Assembly (NCBI GenBank): GCA_900315455.1
Contig: OMZE01000015.1
Span: 1-64,000 of the forward strand
Direction of reading: 5' to 3'
DNA length: 64,000 nt
Source: an uncultured Prevotellaceae bacterium
GTDB taxonomy: Bacteria; Bacteroidota; Bacteroidia; Bacteroidales; Bacteroidaceae
Below the pieces are notes generated by a model, which saw only the letters and a program-made list of their open reading frames with translations, was not told where the DNA came from and did no database searches. The position numbers and the translations under genes were made by a program. This document shows, one piece after another, positions 44,445 to 54,553 of this stretch. Position 1 is the first letter of the stretch, and each line of letters begins with the position of its first letter.

Positions 44445-46409
44445 TTATGACTCGTAGACCTCCTCTTCGGGAAGGTCTTCTTCTATAACGAGGTTGTCGA
44501 TGATGAAATTCTGTCGCTCCATGGTATTTTTTCCCATGTAGTATTCGAGCAACTGTTGTACTTTGTCGGTCTTGTGCAGTGTCACCTGTTCGAGACGGAT
44601 GTCGGGACCGATGAAATGCACGAACTCGTCGGGGGAGATTTCACCAAGACCCTTGAAACGGGTAATCTCAGGGTCGGGACCCAGGTCACGGATGGCGGCG
44701 AGACGCTCCTCGTCGCTGTAGCAGTAGCGGGTGATGAAGTCGCTCTTGCGCTCTCCCTCAGCCCTGCGGCTGTCGGCCTCTGCCACCACCTTCTTGTCCT
44801 TGACCTTCGTGCGGCGGTTGCGCACCCTGAAGAGAGGGGTCTGCAGCACGTAGACATGGCCTTTCTTGATGAGGTCGGGGAAGAACTGCAGGAAGAAGGT
44901 GATGATGAGCAGGCGGATGTGCATGCCGTCGACATCGGCATCGGTGGCCACGATGACCTTGTTGTAGCGCAGCGTGTCGAGACCGTCCTCGATGTCGAGG
45001 GCCGCCTGGAGCAGGTTGAACTCCTCGTTCTCGTAGACCACCTTCTTGGTGAGCCCGAAGGAGTTGAGGGGTTTGCCGCGGAGGGAGAACACGGCCTGGG
45101 TGTTCACGTCGCGGCTCTTGGTGATGCTGCCGCTGGCAGAGTCGCCCTCGGTGATGAAGATGCTGCTCTCCTCCTTGCGGTCGTTTTTCGTGTCGCTGTA
45201 GTGGATGCGGCAGTCGCGCAGTTTGCGGTTGTGCAGGTTGGCCTTCTTGGCGCGCTCACGGGCGAGTTTGGTGACACCTGCCATGGCCTTGCGCTCCTTC
45301 TCGCTCTCCGCGATTTTCTGGAGCATGGTCTCCGCCACGTCGGGGTTCATGTGCAGGTAGTTGTCTACCTCTTGTTTGATGAAGTCGCCCACGTATTTGT
45401 TCACCGACACACCGTCGGGACTCATCGTGAGCGAGCCGAGTTTGATTTTCGTCTGACTCTCGAACATCGGTTCCTCCACGTTCACGGCGATGGCTGCCAC
45501 GAGACCGTTGCGGATATCGCTGTATTCGAAGCCTTTGCCCGAGAATTCCTTGATGGTCTTGGCGATATGCTCCTTGAAAGCACTCTGGTGGGTGCCGCCC
45601 TGCGTGGTGTGCTGGCCGTTGACAAACGAGTGGTACTCCTCGCCATACTGGTTGGTATGGGTGAAGGCAATCTCGATGTCCTCGCCCTTGATGTGGATGA
45701 TGGGGTAGATGCCCTGACTCGTCATCGTGTCGTTGAGCAGGTCCTCCAGTCCGTTACGGCTCAGGATGCGGCGACCGTTGTACATGATGGTAAGACCGGT
45801 GTTCAGGTAGGTGTAGTTGCGGAGCATAATCTCCACGATATCGTCCTGGAAATGGTAGTTCTTGAACAGTGTGTTGTCGGGCTCAAACCAGATGTAGGTG
45901 CCGTTCTCGTCCTGGGTCTTCTCAGTGTGGTCGGTCTTCAGTTCACCCCGCTCGAAGGTGGCTGTGCGCACCATCCCGTCGCGGTAGGAACGCACCTCGA
46001 AACGGGTGCTGAGGGCATTGACGGCCTTCACACCCACACCGTTGAGTCCCACGCTCTTCTTGAACGCCTTGGAGTCGTATTTGCCACCGGTGTTGAGCAT
46101 GCTCACCGCCTCTATCAACTTGCCCTGGGGGATGCCGCGGCCGTAGTCGCGCACACGCACCTGCAGGTGGTCGGTGATGTCAACCTCGATGCGCTTGCCG
46201 GCGTTCATCTTGAACTCGTCGATGGAGTTGTCGATGACTTCCTTCAGCAGCACGTAGATGCCGTCTTCGGGCAAGGAGCCGTCGCCCAGACGGCCGATAT
46301 ACATGCCTGGACGCGTGCGGATGTGCTCCATGTCGCTCAGGTGGATGATGTTCGCGTCGGTATAGTCAACGGGTTGTTGGATGTTGGGGTCGTTTGTCTC
46401 GTTACTCAT
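44445..46409 (-). CDS. parE: DNA topoisomerase IV subunit B
   Basis: ATPase subunit of the type IIA topoisomerase that decatenates chromosomes. The 654-residue protein has the GHKL ATP site with [10 protein letters not shown], the [11 protein letters not shown] loop, and the Toprim domain with EGDSASGS and DADVDGMHI. Features such as the shorter length and the RGKPLNSF segment fit ParE rather than GyrB, but distinction by eye is not absolute. The ATG at 46409 gives the family N-terminus. No parC is in the window, so the two subunits are apart or parC lies elsewhere in the genome. Confidence 0.88.
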   Translation of the reverse strand: MSNETNDPNIQQPVDYTDANIIHLSDMEHIRTRPGMYIGRLGDGSLPEDGIYVLLKEVIDNSIDEFKMNAGKRIEVDITDHLQVRVRDYGRGIPQGKLIEAVSMLNTGGKYDSKAFKKSVGLNGVGVKAVNALSTRFEVRSYRDGMVRTATFERGELKTDHTEKTQDENGTYIWFEPDNTLFKNYHFQDDIVEIMLRNYTYLNTGLTIMYNGRRILSRNGLEDLLNDTMTSQGIYPIIHIKGEDIEIAFTHTNQYGEEYHSFVNGQHTTQGGTHQSAFKEHIAKTIKEFSGKGFEYSDIRNGLVAAIAVNVEEPMFESQTKIKLGSLTMSPDGVSVNKYVGDFIKQEVDNYLHMNPDVAETMLQKIAESEKERKAMAGVTKLARERAKKANLHNRKLRDCRIHYSDTKNDRKEESSIFITEGDSASGSITKSRDVNTQAVFSLRGKPLNSFGLTKKVVYENEEFNLLQAALDIEDGLDTLRYNKVIVATDADVDGMHIRLLIITFFLQFFPDLIKKGHVYVLQTPLFRVRNRRTKVKDKKVVAEADSRRAEGERKSDFITRYCYSDEERLAAIRDLGPDPEITRFKGLGEISPDEFVHFIGPDIRLEQVTLHKTDKVQQLLEYYMGKNTMERQNFIIDNLVIEEDLPEEEVYES

Positions 46410-46453
46410 GATAGTTGTGTTGTTGTTGACAGGATGCATCGTGCCCTTTTAGG

Positions 46454-47605
46454 CTATTCGGTGATGGGGCGGCGGAAGCAGCGGCGGCGCTTGTGGAGTT
46501 CGGTGCGGAAGAAATCCCATTGTCCCTGTACGTTGGCATTGCTCTCCATCTCGACATTGCTCTCGCCCCACTCGAAACCGTATTTGATGTACCAGGGGAT
46601 GAGGTCATTGAAGAGGAGGGCGTTGGCACCTTTTTTGCGGTACTCGGGAAGGATGCCGATGAGATAAAGGTCGACGATGTTGGTCTTGTGCCACTTGATG
46701 GCACGGAGGAGGTGATACCACCCGAAGGGCCAGAGACGCCCTTTGCGGCATTTCTGGAGCGCATGGGTGAGTGAGGGGAGGGTGAGTCCCACTCCCACTA
46801 CCTTGTGGGGGGTGAAATTCCTGTCCTCGACCACGGAAAAGAGGTTGAGGTCGGCCATGGGCATATACATTTTCACATATTGGTCAATCTGCCGCTCGGT
46901 GAGTTCGGAGAAGGAGTAGAGGTCTTTCATGCTCTCGTTGAGCACGGAGAAAACCTGCTTGCCGTAGCCGCCCTCGAACACCTCCTTGCGGGTGAGTTTC
47001 TTGGTGTGGAGGTTGTAGCGGCGCTCTATCATACTCGAAATCTTGGAAATCTTCTCCGGCACTTCCTTGGGGATGTAAATCTTGAACTCCACATAGTCGT
47101 TGTCTTTCTCGAATCCACCCAACTGTTCGAGATGCTGTGGGTAGTAAGGGTAGTTGTAGATGGTGGCGAGGGTGCCGAGTTGGTCGTAGCCCTCGATGAG
47201 CATGCCCTCAGGGTCCATGTCGGTGAACCCGAGTGGACCTACCATCTCTGTCATGCCCTTCGACTTGCCATAGTCTTCCACGGCCTGGAAGAGGGCGCGC
47301 GAAACGTCGAGGTCGTCGATGAAGTCGATCCAGCCAAAGCGCACGCACTTGCGGTTCCATTTCTCGTTGGCCTTGTGGTTGATGATGGCTGCCACACGCC
47401 CCACCACCTTGCCGTCCTTGTAGGCGAGGTAATAGTCGGACTCGCAGAACTCGAAGGCGGCGTTGAACTCGCGGTCGAAGGTCTTGGCGTCGTCGCTGTA
47501 GAGCACGGGGGCATCGTATTTGTTGCCTTTATAAAGGTCGTAGTGGAACTCGATGAATTTCTTCAGTTCGCGCTTGGTCTCTACTTTTTTGATGGTGATA
47601 GACAT
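46454..47605 (-). CDS. Putative N-acetyltransferase-like protein (GNAT fold)
   Basis: A 383-residue cytoplasmic protein conserved in Bacteroidetes as far as I recall. Parts of it resemble GNAT acyltransferases, notably a central LAYKDGKVVGRVAAIIN strand pair and a C-terminal ILPEYRKKGANALLF segment that looks like a CoA-binding loop. It may hold two GNAT-like halves. The substrate is unknown. It is between the DUF3108 gene (16 bases upstream) and parE. Confidence 0.65.
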   Translation of the reverse strand: MSITIKKVETKRELKKFIEFHYDLYKGNKYDAPVLYSDDAKTFDREFNAAFEFCESDYYLAYKDGKVVGRVAAIINHKANEKWNRKCVRFGWIDFIDDLDVSRALFQAVEDYGKSKGMTEMVGPLGFTDMDPEGMLIEGYDQLGTLATIYNYPYYPQHLEQLGGFEKDNDYVEFKIYIPKEVPEKISKISSMIERRYNLHTKKLTRKEVFEGGYGKQVFSVLNESMKDLYSFSELTERQIDQYVKMYMPMADLNLFSVVEDRNFTPHKVVGVGLTLPSLTHALQKCRKGRLWPFGWYHLLRAIKWHKTNIVDLYLIGILPEYRKKGANALLFNDLIPWYIKYGFEWGESNVEMESNANVQGQWDFFRTELHKRRRCFRRPITE

Positions 47606-47621
47606 ATTCTGGGGTGTTTTG

Positions 47622-48437
47622 TTATTTGACGATAGAGGTGAGCGGATTCCTGGTGCCTTTCATCGTGGCGACGAAGGCCTTGGCATTGCCGAAGTTAAGG
47701 GTAATGTCGATGCGCACGGGCACGTGGTTGCTGTCGTTGGTGACAAAGAAGGTGGCATACTGGCGGTATTTTTTCTTCTTCTCGCTCCACTCCAGGTAGG
47801 AGAGTTTCATGCAGCGGTATTTCACGCCGTTGTCACCCTTCACCGTCTCGTTGCCGTCGTAACGCAGGATGGCGTTGGTGACACCATCGCCGTCGGCAAC
47901 GGGGAATTTTACGGTGTGGCCTTTCTTCCATCCCGTGGAGTTGAAACTCCTGGCGCGGGTGAAGATGTTGAGCATGTCGTAGACACACTGCTCGGTACTC
48001 TTCTCGCTCCTCGCATGGGTCTTGTCGTGTCTCTGGCGGTGCATCTTCAGGTTGCACTTGCCACCGGTGTAGTCATACCACACCTCGTCTACGGTGTAGC
48101 GTTTGCCTTCCACGGCTCCCTTCCTGAAATAGAGGGGGGAGAGGGTGGGGGTGACATATCCTGTGAGGGTGTCGCGCATGACGAAGAACTTGTCGAGTTT
48201 GCCATTGCCGCCGGTAATGAGGCTGCTGCGGAAAGCGTCCTTGCCTTTGTATTTCGTCGATGAGGTGGAGAGGGATGCCGATCCTACCTTCACCCAGACG
48301 AATTGCCAGTTGAAATAGAGGTTGTAGTAGAGGTATTCTCCTGAATTGAATGCCGTATTGGTGAGTGGGCATTGGGCCACCGCCGACGTGGTGATGAGCG
48401 TCAGCAGGGCGATAAGGGTGATTCTGAATTTTTGCAT
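47622..48437 (-). CDS. DUF3108 domain protein, exported
   Basis: A 271-residue protein with a signal peptide ending near AVAQ and a DUF3108 beta-rich domain over most of its length. GEYLYYNLYFNWQFVWVKVG near the N-terminus of the mature protein is typical. Function is unknown; the fold resembles outer-membrane lipoprotein carriers in being a beta sheet that could bind lipid, but that is only an inference. It sits in the GH3-lipoprotein-DUF3108-GNAT-parE run. Confidence 0.78.
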   Translation of the reverse strand: MQKFRITLIALLTLITTSAVAQCPLTNTAFNSGEYLYYNLYFNWQFVWVKVGSASLSTSSTKYKGKDAFRSSLITGGNGKLDKFFVMRDTLTGYVTPTLSPLYFRKGAVEGKRYTVDEVWYDYTGGKCNLKMHRQRHDKTHARSEKSTEQCVYDMLNIFTRARSFNSTGWKKGHTVKFPVADGDGVTNAILRYDGNETVKGDNGVKYRCMKLSYLEWSEKKKKYRQYATFFVTNDSNHVPVRIDITLNFGNAKAFVATMKGTRNPLTSIVK

Positions 48438-48496
48438 ATGATGAGTCGGGGCTTGTCCCCGTGGTTAAGTGATACATAGGCAGACATGGCCTGCCG

Positions 48497-50476
48497 TTAT
48501 TGATTCTTCGGAATATAGATGATGCCGAGTTTCTTGGCTCTATCGGCATTTTTGTTCATGATTTTCTTCTTTTGCTTGTCAGACTTCTGTTTGGTGATAT
48601 CGCCTGGCTTCTGGCGGTAGGCTGGCGTGGAGGCAGGGTTCCAGGTGCGCTCGAAGGGCCAGTGGGCCTTGCACTCTATCTTCTCCGGATAGTAGTACAC
48701 GGTCTCGGCCTGCAGGTCGTTGGCATACTCACCGGTGTCCCATCGCCCGTTGTCATTGGCATCGGCAAAGAAGCGCAGGTAGTATTCGCCGGGTTTCACA
48801 TACTCGAAGGTGATGTCGCCGGTGGCCGACGACACCTGGCGTATCACACGATCCGACTTGTCGAGCAGTTCGCCCACATAGGGCACGTCTTGGTCGCGCG
48901 TCACGTGGAAGATGATGGTGCTGAAGTCATCGGCAGTCTTCACCTTGGCACCTTTCTTCGTGGCGGCACAGGCATTGCCGTAGATGTCGATGAAGGCGGC
49001 GGAGTCGATTTCGAGTTTGTATTCCTTGCCCAGGGTCCACAGGTTGGCCACGGTGTCGGGACGTAACACGTAGATACGTTGAACTGGGGGGATGTCGTTG
49101 TCGGCCACGATGGAGCGGTCGGCAAGCACGTAGGGCCGTTCTTCCCACACGGTGTCGTTTCGCGCATACAGGCGTATGCCGGCACTGTCGATGTGGGCTA
49201 TGGGGGTGGCCGACTCTATGCCGATATACCCGAAGGGACTCATGTCGGAGGCTATCTGCACCTTCAGGTCGAGGGGTTTCACGGGCATGGTGGTTTCCAC
49301 GGGGTCGCCTTTCTTCTTGGCTTTCTCCTGCTGTTTCTGCCACTTCTCGTATTCTTTCTGCTGTTCTTTCTGGCGCTTGGCGAGAGGAGTCTTGGCAAGT
49401 ATTTGGAGGGTATCGGTCTTGCTCGTGAGCACACCGGTAGTGTCGGTGCCCATATAGGTCACCGTCATGTTAAGCGTGTCTTGGTTCACCAGGAGCGTGT
49501 CGCGCAACCAGTAGTGCAGGGTGTCGCGCCGTTCGGAGGCTTCGAGGAGGAAGGCATCGTGCTCATCGAAGTTCAGTCCATGTATCTTCGGTGCCTGTTC
49601 ATGGCCCACGCTGAAGTAGAACGTGAAGTGGTCGGCTTCCTTGCGTTCGTTCTTCACGAGGTATCGGTCGGTGGGCACCTCGGTGAAGGCGCGCAGCACG
49701 ATGTCGTCGGGCAGGAAGTGGGTGTAGCCTGTCTGGACGATGTTCTCGATGTGGAGAGAGTCGCGCCAGATGGTGTCCTGTCTGACGTCGGGCTTCGACG
49801 AGGGCACGATGATGTCGTGGCTGAAGGCTATCTTCTCGCTCTTCTGCGAGAAGATGTAGTCGCCGTCGGCCTCTTGCAGGGCATAGACACGGTATTGGCC
49901 AGGAGCGACACCTTTCACCTGGAAGCGCCCGGTGGGGTCGGTGCGCGCTACTCGGAGCATGGGTGTGGTGGTGAATGCCGTGTCGCTCAGGTTGTCGTAG
50001 AGTCCCACGAGGATGCCTTTCACTGGCTCCAGGTTCTCTGCCTCGAGCACGTAGCCTGCCACCTCCATGGTGTCGATGGCCGTACCGGTGGAGAAACTGA
50101 AGGTGTAGTTGCCCATGGGGTTGCCCTCGTTGTTGTCGGAGATGGCATCGGAGAAATCGATGGTGTAGGTGGTGTTGGGGCGGAGCGAGTCGTTGAGTTG
50201 TATGGTGATGCGCCTGCCTGCTCCCTTTATCTCGGGAGCCTCCAGTTGGGGTGGAGAGACGACCACTTTCTCCGAGGGGTTGTCGAGTTTGATGAACTCG
50301 TCGAAGAAGATGGTGATGTGGTTGGTGTTGACGTCTGTCGCCCCGTCTTCGGGTATGGCGCCGACAACACGGGGTGGGGTTTCGTCATACCACCCCCCGT
50401 CGGGCTGCCCCATGCGGGCGCAGCCAGAGAGAGCCATGATGGCGGCAGCGAGTATGTAGATGACGTATCGTCTCAT
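48497..50476 (-). CDS. Lipoprotein with N-terminal Ig-like domain
   Basis: A 659-residue lipoprotein with lipobox LSGC (Cys19). After it comes an Ig-like Big_5-type domain (PPRVVGAIPEDGATDVN to YTFSFSTG), a further beta-sandwich segment with a carboxypeptidase regulatory-like region around AGYVLEAENLEPVKGILVG, and a lysine-rich stretch. Such proteins are common in Bacteroidetes envelopes; role unknown. The start overlaps the GH3 stop codon as ATGA; the longer open frame upstream lies within the GH3 gene. Confidence 0.8.
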   Translation of the reverse strand: MRRYVIYILAAAIMALSGCARMGQPDGGWYDETPPRVVGAIPEDGATDVNTNHITIFFDEFIKLDNPSEKVVVSPPQLEAPEIKGAGRRITIQLNDSLRPNTTYTIDFSDAISDNNEGNPMGNYTFSFSTGTAIDTMEVAGYVLEAENLEPVKGILVGLYDNLSDTAFTTTPMLRVARTDPTGRFQVKGVAPGQYRVYALQEADGDYIFSQKSEKIAFSHDIIVPSSKPDVRQDTIWRDSLHIENIVQTGYTHFLPDDIVLRAFTEVPTDRYLVKNERKEADHFTFYFSVGHEQAPKIHGLNFDEHDAFLLEASERRDTLHYWLRDTLLVNQDTLNMTVTYMGTDTTGVLTSKTDTLQILAKTPLAKRQKEQQKEYEKWQKQQEKAKKKGDPVETTMPVKPLDLKVQIASDMSPFGYIGIESATPIAHIDSAGIRLYARNDTVWEERPYVLADRSIVADNDIPPVQRIYVLRPDTVANLWTLGKEYKLEIDSAAFIDIYGNACAATKKGAKVKTADDFSTIIFHVTRDQDVPYVGELLDKSDRVIRQVSSATGDITFEYVKPGEYYLRFFADANDNGRWDTGEYANDLQAETVYYYPEKIECKAHWPFERTWNPASTPAYRQKPGDITKQKSDKQKKKIMNKNADRAKKLGIIYIPKNQ

Positions 50477-51981
50477 GCATTCATTGCTATCAGTTCGTCG
50501 ATGACGCGGCGGCTGTTGGAGAGCCTTGGCACTTTGTTCTGTCCGCCGAGTTTGCCCCTGGATTTCATCCATTGGTTGAAGAGGTTTTGGCGGGCGGGGA
50601 TGATTTCGAGGTGCTGCAAGGTGATGTCCTTGTAGCGTTTGGCCTCGTAGTCGCTGTTGAGTTCCTGCAACTTCTTGTCGAGGAGACTGGCGAAGAGGGA
50701 GAGGTCGTCGGGGGCCTTGGCAAACTCTATCACCCATTGGTGGCGGCACTTGGCGTGGTTGTCCATGAACACGGGGGCAGCGGTGTATTCGAGCACCTCG
50801 GCACCGGTCTGCTCACAGGCAAATTGCAGGCCTTTCTCGGCATTGTCGATGATGAGTTCCTCGCCAAAGGCATTGATGAAGTGCTTGGTGCGCCCGGTGA
50901 TGATGAACTTGTAGGGGTTTTTCGAGGTGAAGGTCACGGTGTCGCCGATGAGATATCTCCACAGTCCGCAGGAGGTGGAGATGACCATGGCATAGTTGCG
51001 CCCGGTCTGTACGCCGCTGAGTGGCACCACGGTAGGGTGTTCGTTGTCGATTTCATCCATGGGGATGAATTCGTAGAAGATGTCGTAGTCGAGCATCAGG
51101 AGCAGGGAACTGTCGGTGGGGTCGTCCTGGATGCCGAAGAAGCCCTCGCTGGCGTTGTAGGTCTCCATGTAGTGCATGTTGGGCGAGGTGATGAGTTCCT
51201 CATACTGTTTGCGGTAGGGGGTGAACGATACTCCGCCGTGGAAGAACACTTCGAGGTCGGGCCATACCTCGTTGAGGTGGCTCTTGCCAGAGAGTTCGAG
51301 CACGCGGCTGAGCACGGAGAGCATCCAAGAGGGAACACCCGAGATGTTGGTTACTTTCTTGCCCATGGTCTCGCGGGCGATGCGGTCGCGCTTCACCTCG
51401 AAGTCGGAGAGGAGGGCGGTCTTCTTGCTCGGCACGCGTACCAGGTTGGCAAGGGGGTTGATGTTCTCGATGAGGATGGCGCTGAGGTCGCCGACAAGTG
51501 AGTTGTCGAAGTCGTAGTTGGGGGCATGGCTGCCGCCAAGGATGAGCGACCTGCCGTCGAAGAGGCGGCTTTGGGGGTTGTTGCGCAGGTAGAGGGCCAC
51601 GGAGTCGAAACCTCCGGCATAGTGGATATGGTGGAGACCCTCGTTGCTTACGGGGATGAACTTGCTCTTGTCGTTGGTGGTGCCCGATGACTTGGCATAC
51701 CATTTCACACTGCCGGGCCAGAGCACGTTGTGCTCGCCGTGGCGCATACGGTCGATGTCGTCTTTCAGTTCCTCATAGGTGTTCACAGGCACGTTTTGTG
51801 CAAACTGCTCGTAGTTATGGGTGGAGCCAAAGAGGTGGTTGATGCCATATTCTGTATCTCGTGCACGGTCGATGAGCCGGCGGAACACATTTTGCTGGAG
51901 TCCGGCGGCGTCATGATAGTGGCGGTCGAGTTCTTTCTGACGGGCAGAGAATATCAAGCCCGCTATTTTCGTAATGCTCAT
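50473..51981 (-). CDS. GH3-type acyl-adenylating enzyme (auxin-responsive GH3 family)
   Basis: A 502-residue protein of the ANL superfamily related to plant GH3 acyl acid amido synthetases. It has the phosphate-binding loop YAKSSGTTNDKSKFIP near residue 110-125 and the GRTKHFINAFGEELI segment near 370 that contacts adenylate. Plant members conjugate amino acids to carboxylic hormones; the bacterial substrate is unknown. It is the first gene of the run leading to parE and overlaps the lipoprotein gene by four bases. A minus-strand TAATTTTG at 52035-52028 could be its -7 box. Confidence 0.8.
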   Translation of the reverse strand: MSITKIAGLIFSARQKELDRHYHDAAGLQQNVFRRLIDRARDTEYGINHLFGSTHNYEQFAQNVPVNTYEELKDDIDRMRHGEHNVLWPGSVKWYAKSSGTTNDKSKFIPVSNEGLHHIHYAGGFDSVALYLRNNPQSRLFDGRSLILGGSHAPNYDFDNSLVGDLSAILIENINPLANLVRVPSKKTALLSDFEVKRDRIARETMGKKVTNISGVPSWMLSVLSRVLELSGKSHLNEVWPDLEVFFHGGVSFTPYRKQYEELITSPNMHYMETYNASEGFFGIQDDPTDSSLLLMLDYDIFYEFIPMDEIDNEHPTVVPLSGVQTGRNYAMVISTSCGLWRYLIGDTVTFTSKNPYKFIITGRTKHFINAFGEELIIDNAEKGLQFACEQTGAEVLEYTAAPVFMDNHAKCRHQWVIEFAKAPDDLSLFASLLDKKLQELNSDYEAKRYKDITLQHLEIIPARQNLFNQWMKSRGKLGGQNKVPRLSNSRRVIDELIAMNA

Positions 51982-52119
51982 TGTCTACGTTTTGTGTGTT
52001 GCCCGTAGGGCAAAAACTATCAAATTGCAAAATTACCCCAAACTTTTGTAATCAGGGAGGTTTTCACTATTTTTAACGACAATCCTACAGCCTGTTGTTT
52101 TACTGCAAGCCATGGATGC

Positions 52120-52182
52120 CAACACAGAGATACAGAGACATGGAGTTTTTTTTACACTCTTTGTCTCTGTATCTCTGTATTG
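52120..52182. repeat. CACAGAG palindromic repeat, copy D
   Basis: Arms at 52120-52145 and 52157-52182 pair at about 23 of 26 positions around a T-rich loop. It lies between rnc and the GH3 gene, both on the minus strand, and could terminate the acpP-fabF-rnc transcript. Confidence 0.85.
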
Positions 52183-52214
52183 AATAGGCCTACATCTGCC
52201 GCTTCCGGCAAATA

Positions 52215-53273
52215 TCAGTTTTCATCGGCGAATGCGGCCTCTTCCGCGGCAGCGATGATGTCTTCCCGTGTGGTCTTGGGGTTGGCGGTGATGTCGCTGA
52301 GGTCGAACTCATCCTCCTCATTGGATGGTGTCACTTCTTCTGACACTTCCTTGGCGGTGTCGTCGGCCTGACGGCGGGCCTTGGTGCCTTGCGAAACCTT
52401 CTTCTCGGCTGGCTCGTCTTTCTCGGCAGGCGCCTGGGTGATGATGAAATCGTCTTTCGGCTCAGTGTCGGGCACGTTCTCCACAGGCATCTCTTCCATC
52501 TTCGTGCGCTTGGCCTTGGCGTTGAACACGGCATCGATGAACTGGGGCTTGCGGCGCAGTTTCTCAAGGGTGAGTTTGGAGGCCAACTGCTGGCTCTCCT
52601 TCTTGGAATAGCCATTGCCGATACCTGCTTCCAGGCCTTCGATGACCACTTGGTAGCAGAAAGTGGGGCTGCCACCCTGGTCTTTCTTCTGCTCCAACAG
52701 GCGGAACTCGATGTCGACACGGTTTTTCTGGCTCCACTCGATGAGTTTGCTCTTGAAATTCACCTCCTTGTAAGCCACCTTGTCGATGTTGATGAGTTGT
52801 GAGAGGATGCGCTTCTGCATGAACCTCATGCAGGCACCATAGCCCTGGTCGAGGTATACTGCACCCACCAGGGCCTCGAAGGCGTTGCCGCCCAGGTAAC
52901 TGTTGTGGGAGCCGTTGTTGCCCGACGACAGGATGAGGCGGGTGATGCCCAGTTCGTTGGCGAGTTTGTTGAGGGTCTCGCGCTGCACGATTTTACTGCG
53001 GGTGTTGGTGAGGAACCCCTCGCGCTTGCCTTCGAAGTGATGGTATACGATGTCGCCCACGACGGCATCGAGGATAGCATCGCCAAGAAATTCCAGCCGC
53101 TCGTTGTTGATGGGCTTGCCTTTCTCGCGGCGCATGATGCTCTTGTGCATCAGGGCCTGCTTGTAGTATTTGATGTCTTTGGGGAAGAATCCCAGGATGT
53201 TGTAAATAGACAAATAAAGCTCCTTCTCCTTGCGGAAAGGGAGCCTTATTCTGCCGATGAGGTTATTCAGCAT
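52215..53273 (-). CDS. rnc: Ribonuclease III with long acidic C-terminal tail
   Basis: Double-strand-specific RNase for rRNA and mRNA processing. The first 240 residues hold the nuclease domain with signature ERLEFLGDA (58-66) and a second acidic motif NAFEALVGAVYLD, then a double-stranded RNA-binding domain at about 170-238. Residues 242-352 form an acidic, Glu/Asp/Lys/Ala-rich tail not found in most RNase III proteins. I took the ATG at 53273, which overlaps fabF by 11 bases and matches the family N-terminus, over the frame open to 53306. Confidence 0.93.
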   Translation of the reverse strand: MLNNLIGRIRLPFRKEKELYLSIYNILGFFPKDIKYYKQALMHKSIMRREKGKPINNERLEFLGDAILDAVVGDIVYHHFEGKREGFLTNTRSKIVQRETLNKLANELGITRLILSSGNNGSHNSYLGGNAFEALVGAVYLDQGYGACMRFMQKRILSQLINIDKVAYKEVNFKSKLIEWSQKNRVDIEFRLLEQKKDQGGSPTFCYQVVIEGLEAGIGNGYSKKESQQLASKLTLEKLRRKPQFIDAVFNAKAKRTKMEEMPVENVPDTEPKDDFIITQAPAEKDEPAEKKVSQGTKARRQADDTAKEVSEEVTPSNEEDEFDLSDITANPKTTREDIIAAAEEAAFADEN

Positions 53274-54525
53274 ATTTCTTGAATACGACACAGGCGTTGT
53301 GGCCACCGAAACCGAAGGTGTTGCTGATGGCGGCTCGCACTGGGCGCTGCTGTGCCTTGTTGAAGGTGAAGTTGAGGTTGTAGTCGATCTCCTCGTCCTT
53401 GTCGGCCTCGTCGTGGTTGATGGTCGGCGGGACGATGTCGTTCTTCACGGCAAGGAGGGTAATCATGGCCTCCACGGCACCGGCGGCACCGAGAAGGTGA
53501 CCTGTCATCGACTTCGTGCTGCTGATATTGAGTTTGAAAGCGGCGTCGCCAAACACCTCCTTGATGGCCTTGGCCTCGGAGATATCGCCTACATGGGTCG
53601 AGGTGCCATGCACGTTGATGTAGTCGATGTCCTCAGGCTTCAAGCCGGCGTCTTCCAACGCGCTCTGCATCACCAGTTTGGCACCGAGGCCCTCGGGATG
53701 GGAGGCGGTGATGTGATAGGCGTCGGCACTCATGCCCTCGCCCACCATCTCGGCGTAGATCTTGGCACCACGGGCCTTGGCATGCTCCAGTTCCTCGAGG
53801 ATAATGCAGCCGGCACCCTCGGCCATCACAAACCCGTCGCGGCTCTTGCTGAACGGACGTGAGGCGGTGGTGGGGTCGTCGTTGCGGGTCGACAGCGCCT
53901 TCATGGCATTGAACCCGCCTACGCCACAAGCACAGATCGCAGCCTCGGCACCACCGGCAAGGATAGCGTTGGCCTTGCCCAGGCGGATGAGGTTGAATGC
54001 ATCGGCCAGCGCATTGCTCGAAGAGGCGCAGGCAGAGGTGGTGGTGTAGTTGGGACCATGGAAGCCGAAACGTATGGAAATCATACCGGCAGCAATGTCG
54101 GCAATCATCTTGGGGATGAAGAACGGACTGAATTTCGGTCCTGAAGCCTCATGGGCACCGTAAAGTTTCACTTCGCTCTCGAAGGTATTGATGCCACCGA
54201 TGCCCACACCGAAAATCACGCCAATGCGGTCTTTGTCTACTTGTTCAAGGTCCATCCCGCTGTCGGCGACAGCCTGAATGGCAGAAACCATCGCGAACTG
54301 GGCATAGCGGTCCATCTTCCGTGCTTCCTTGCCATCAATGAAGTCGGTGACGTTCAGGTCTTTTACCTCGCAAGCGAAATGGGTCTTGAACAGTGTGGTG
54401 TCGAAATTCTTTATCTCGGCAGCGCCACTCTTTCCAGCCAATGCGTTCTTCCAAGTCTCCTCAGGGGTGTTGCCTATAGGTGTGACGGCACCAAGGCCCG
54501 TCACTACTACTCTCTTAAGTTCCAT
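53263..54525 (-). CDS. fabF: Beta-ketoacyl-ACP synthase II
   Basis: Elongating condensing enzyme of type II fatty acid synthesis. The 420-residue protein has the active-site Cys166 in TTTSACASSS and the two histidines in NVHGTSTHVGD and MTGHLLGAAG. Length is typical. It is downstream of acpP and overlaps rnc, which is the standard Bacteroidetes order acpP-fabF-rnc. Confidence 0.96.
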   Translation of the reverse strand: MELKRVVVTGLGAVTPIGNTPEETWKNALAGKSGAAEIKNFDTTLFKTHFACEVKDLNVTDFIDGKEARKMDRYAQFAMVSAIQAVADSGMDLEQVDKDRIGVIFGVGIGGINTFESEVKLYGAHEASGPKFSPFFIPKMIADIAAGMISIRFGFHGPNYTTTSACASSSNALADAFNLIRLGKANAILAGGAEAAICACGVGGFNAMKALSTRNDDPTTASRPFSKSRDGFVMAEGAGCIILEELEHAKARGAKIYAEMVGEGMSADAYHITASHPEGLGAKLVMQSALEDAGLKPEDIDYINVHGTSTHVGDISEAKAIKEVFGDAAFKLNISSTKSMTGHLLGAAGAVEAMITLLAVKNDIVPPTINHDEADKDEEIDYNLNFTFNKAQQRPVRAAISNTFGFGGHNACVVFKKYAE

Positions 54526-54553
54526 GATGATGAATTAGAAATTGAATATTAAA

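Noticed and set aside
44556..46667. 703-codon open frame on the plus strand
   Set aside because: It lies fully antisense to parE and the next gene, whose family motifs are intact. The composition, rich in Val, His, Leu and Gly, is that of a GC-rich gene read backwards, and no family motif appears.
49079..50635. 518-codon open frame on the plus strand
   Set aside because: Antisense to the Ig-like lipoprotein gene. No start context, no recognisable domain and shadow-type composition.
50477..50749. 91-residue N-terminal extension of the Ig-like lipoprotein
   Set aside because: It lies within the GH3 gene on the same strand in another frame, is Pro- and Arg-rich, and would bury the signal peptide. 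The ATG at 50476 starts a clean lipoprotein signal.
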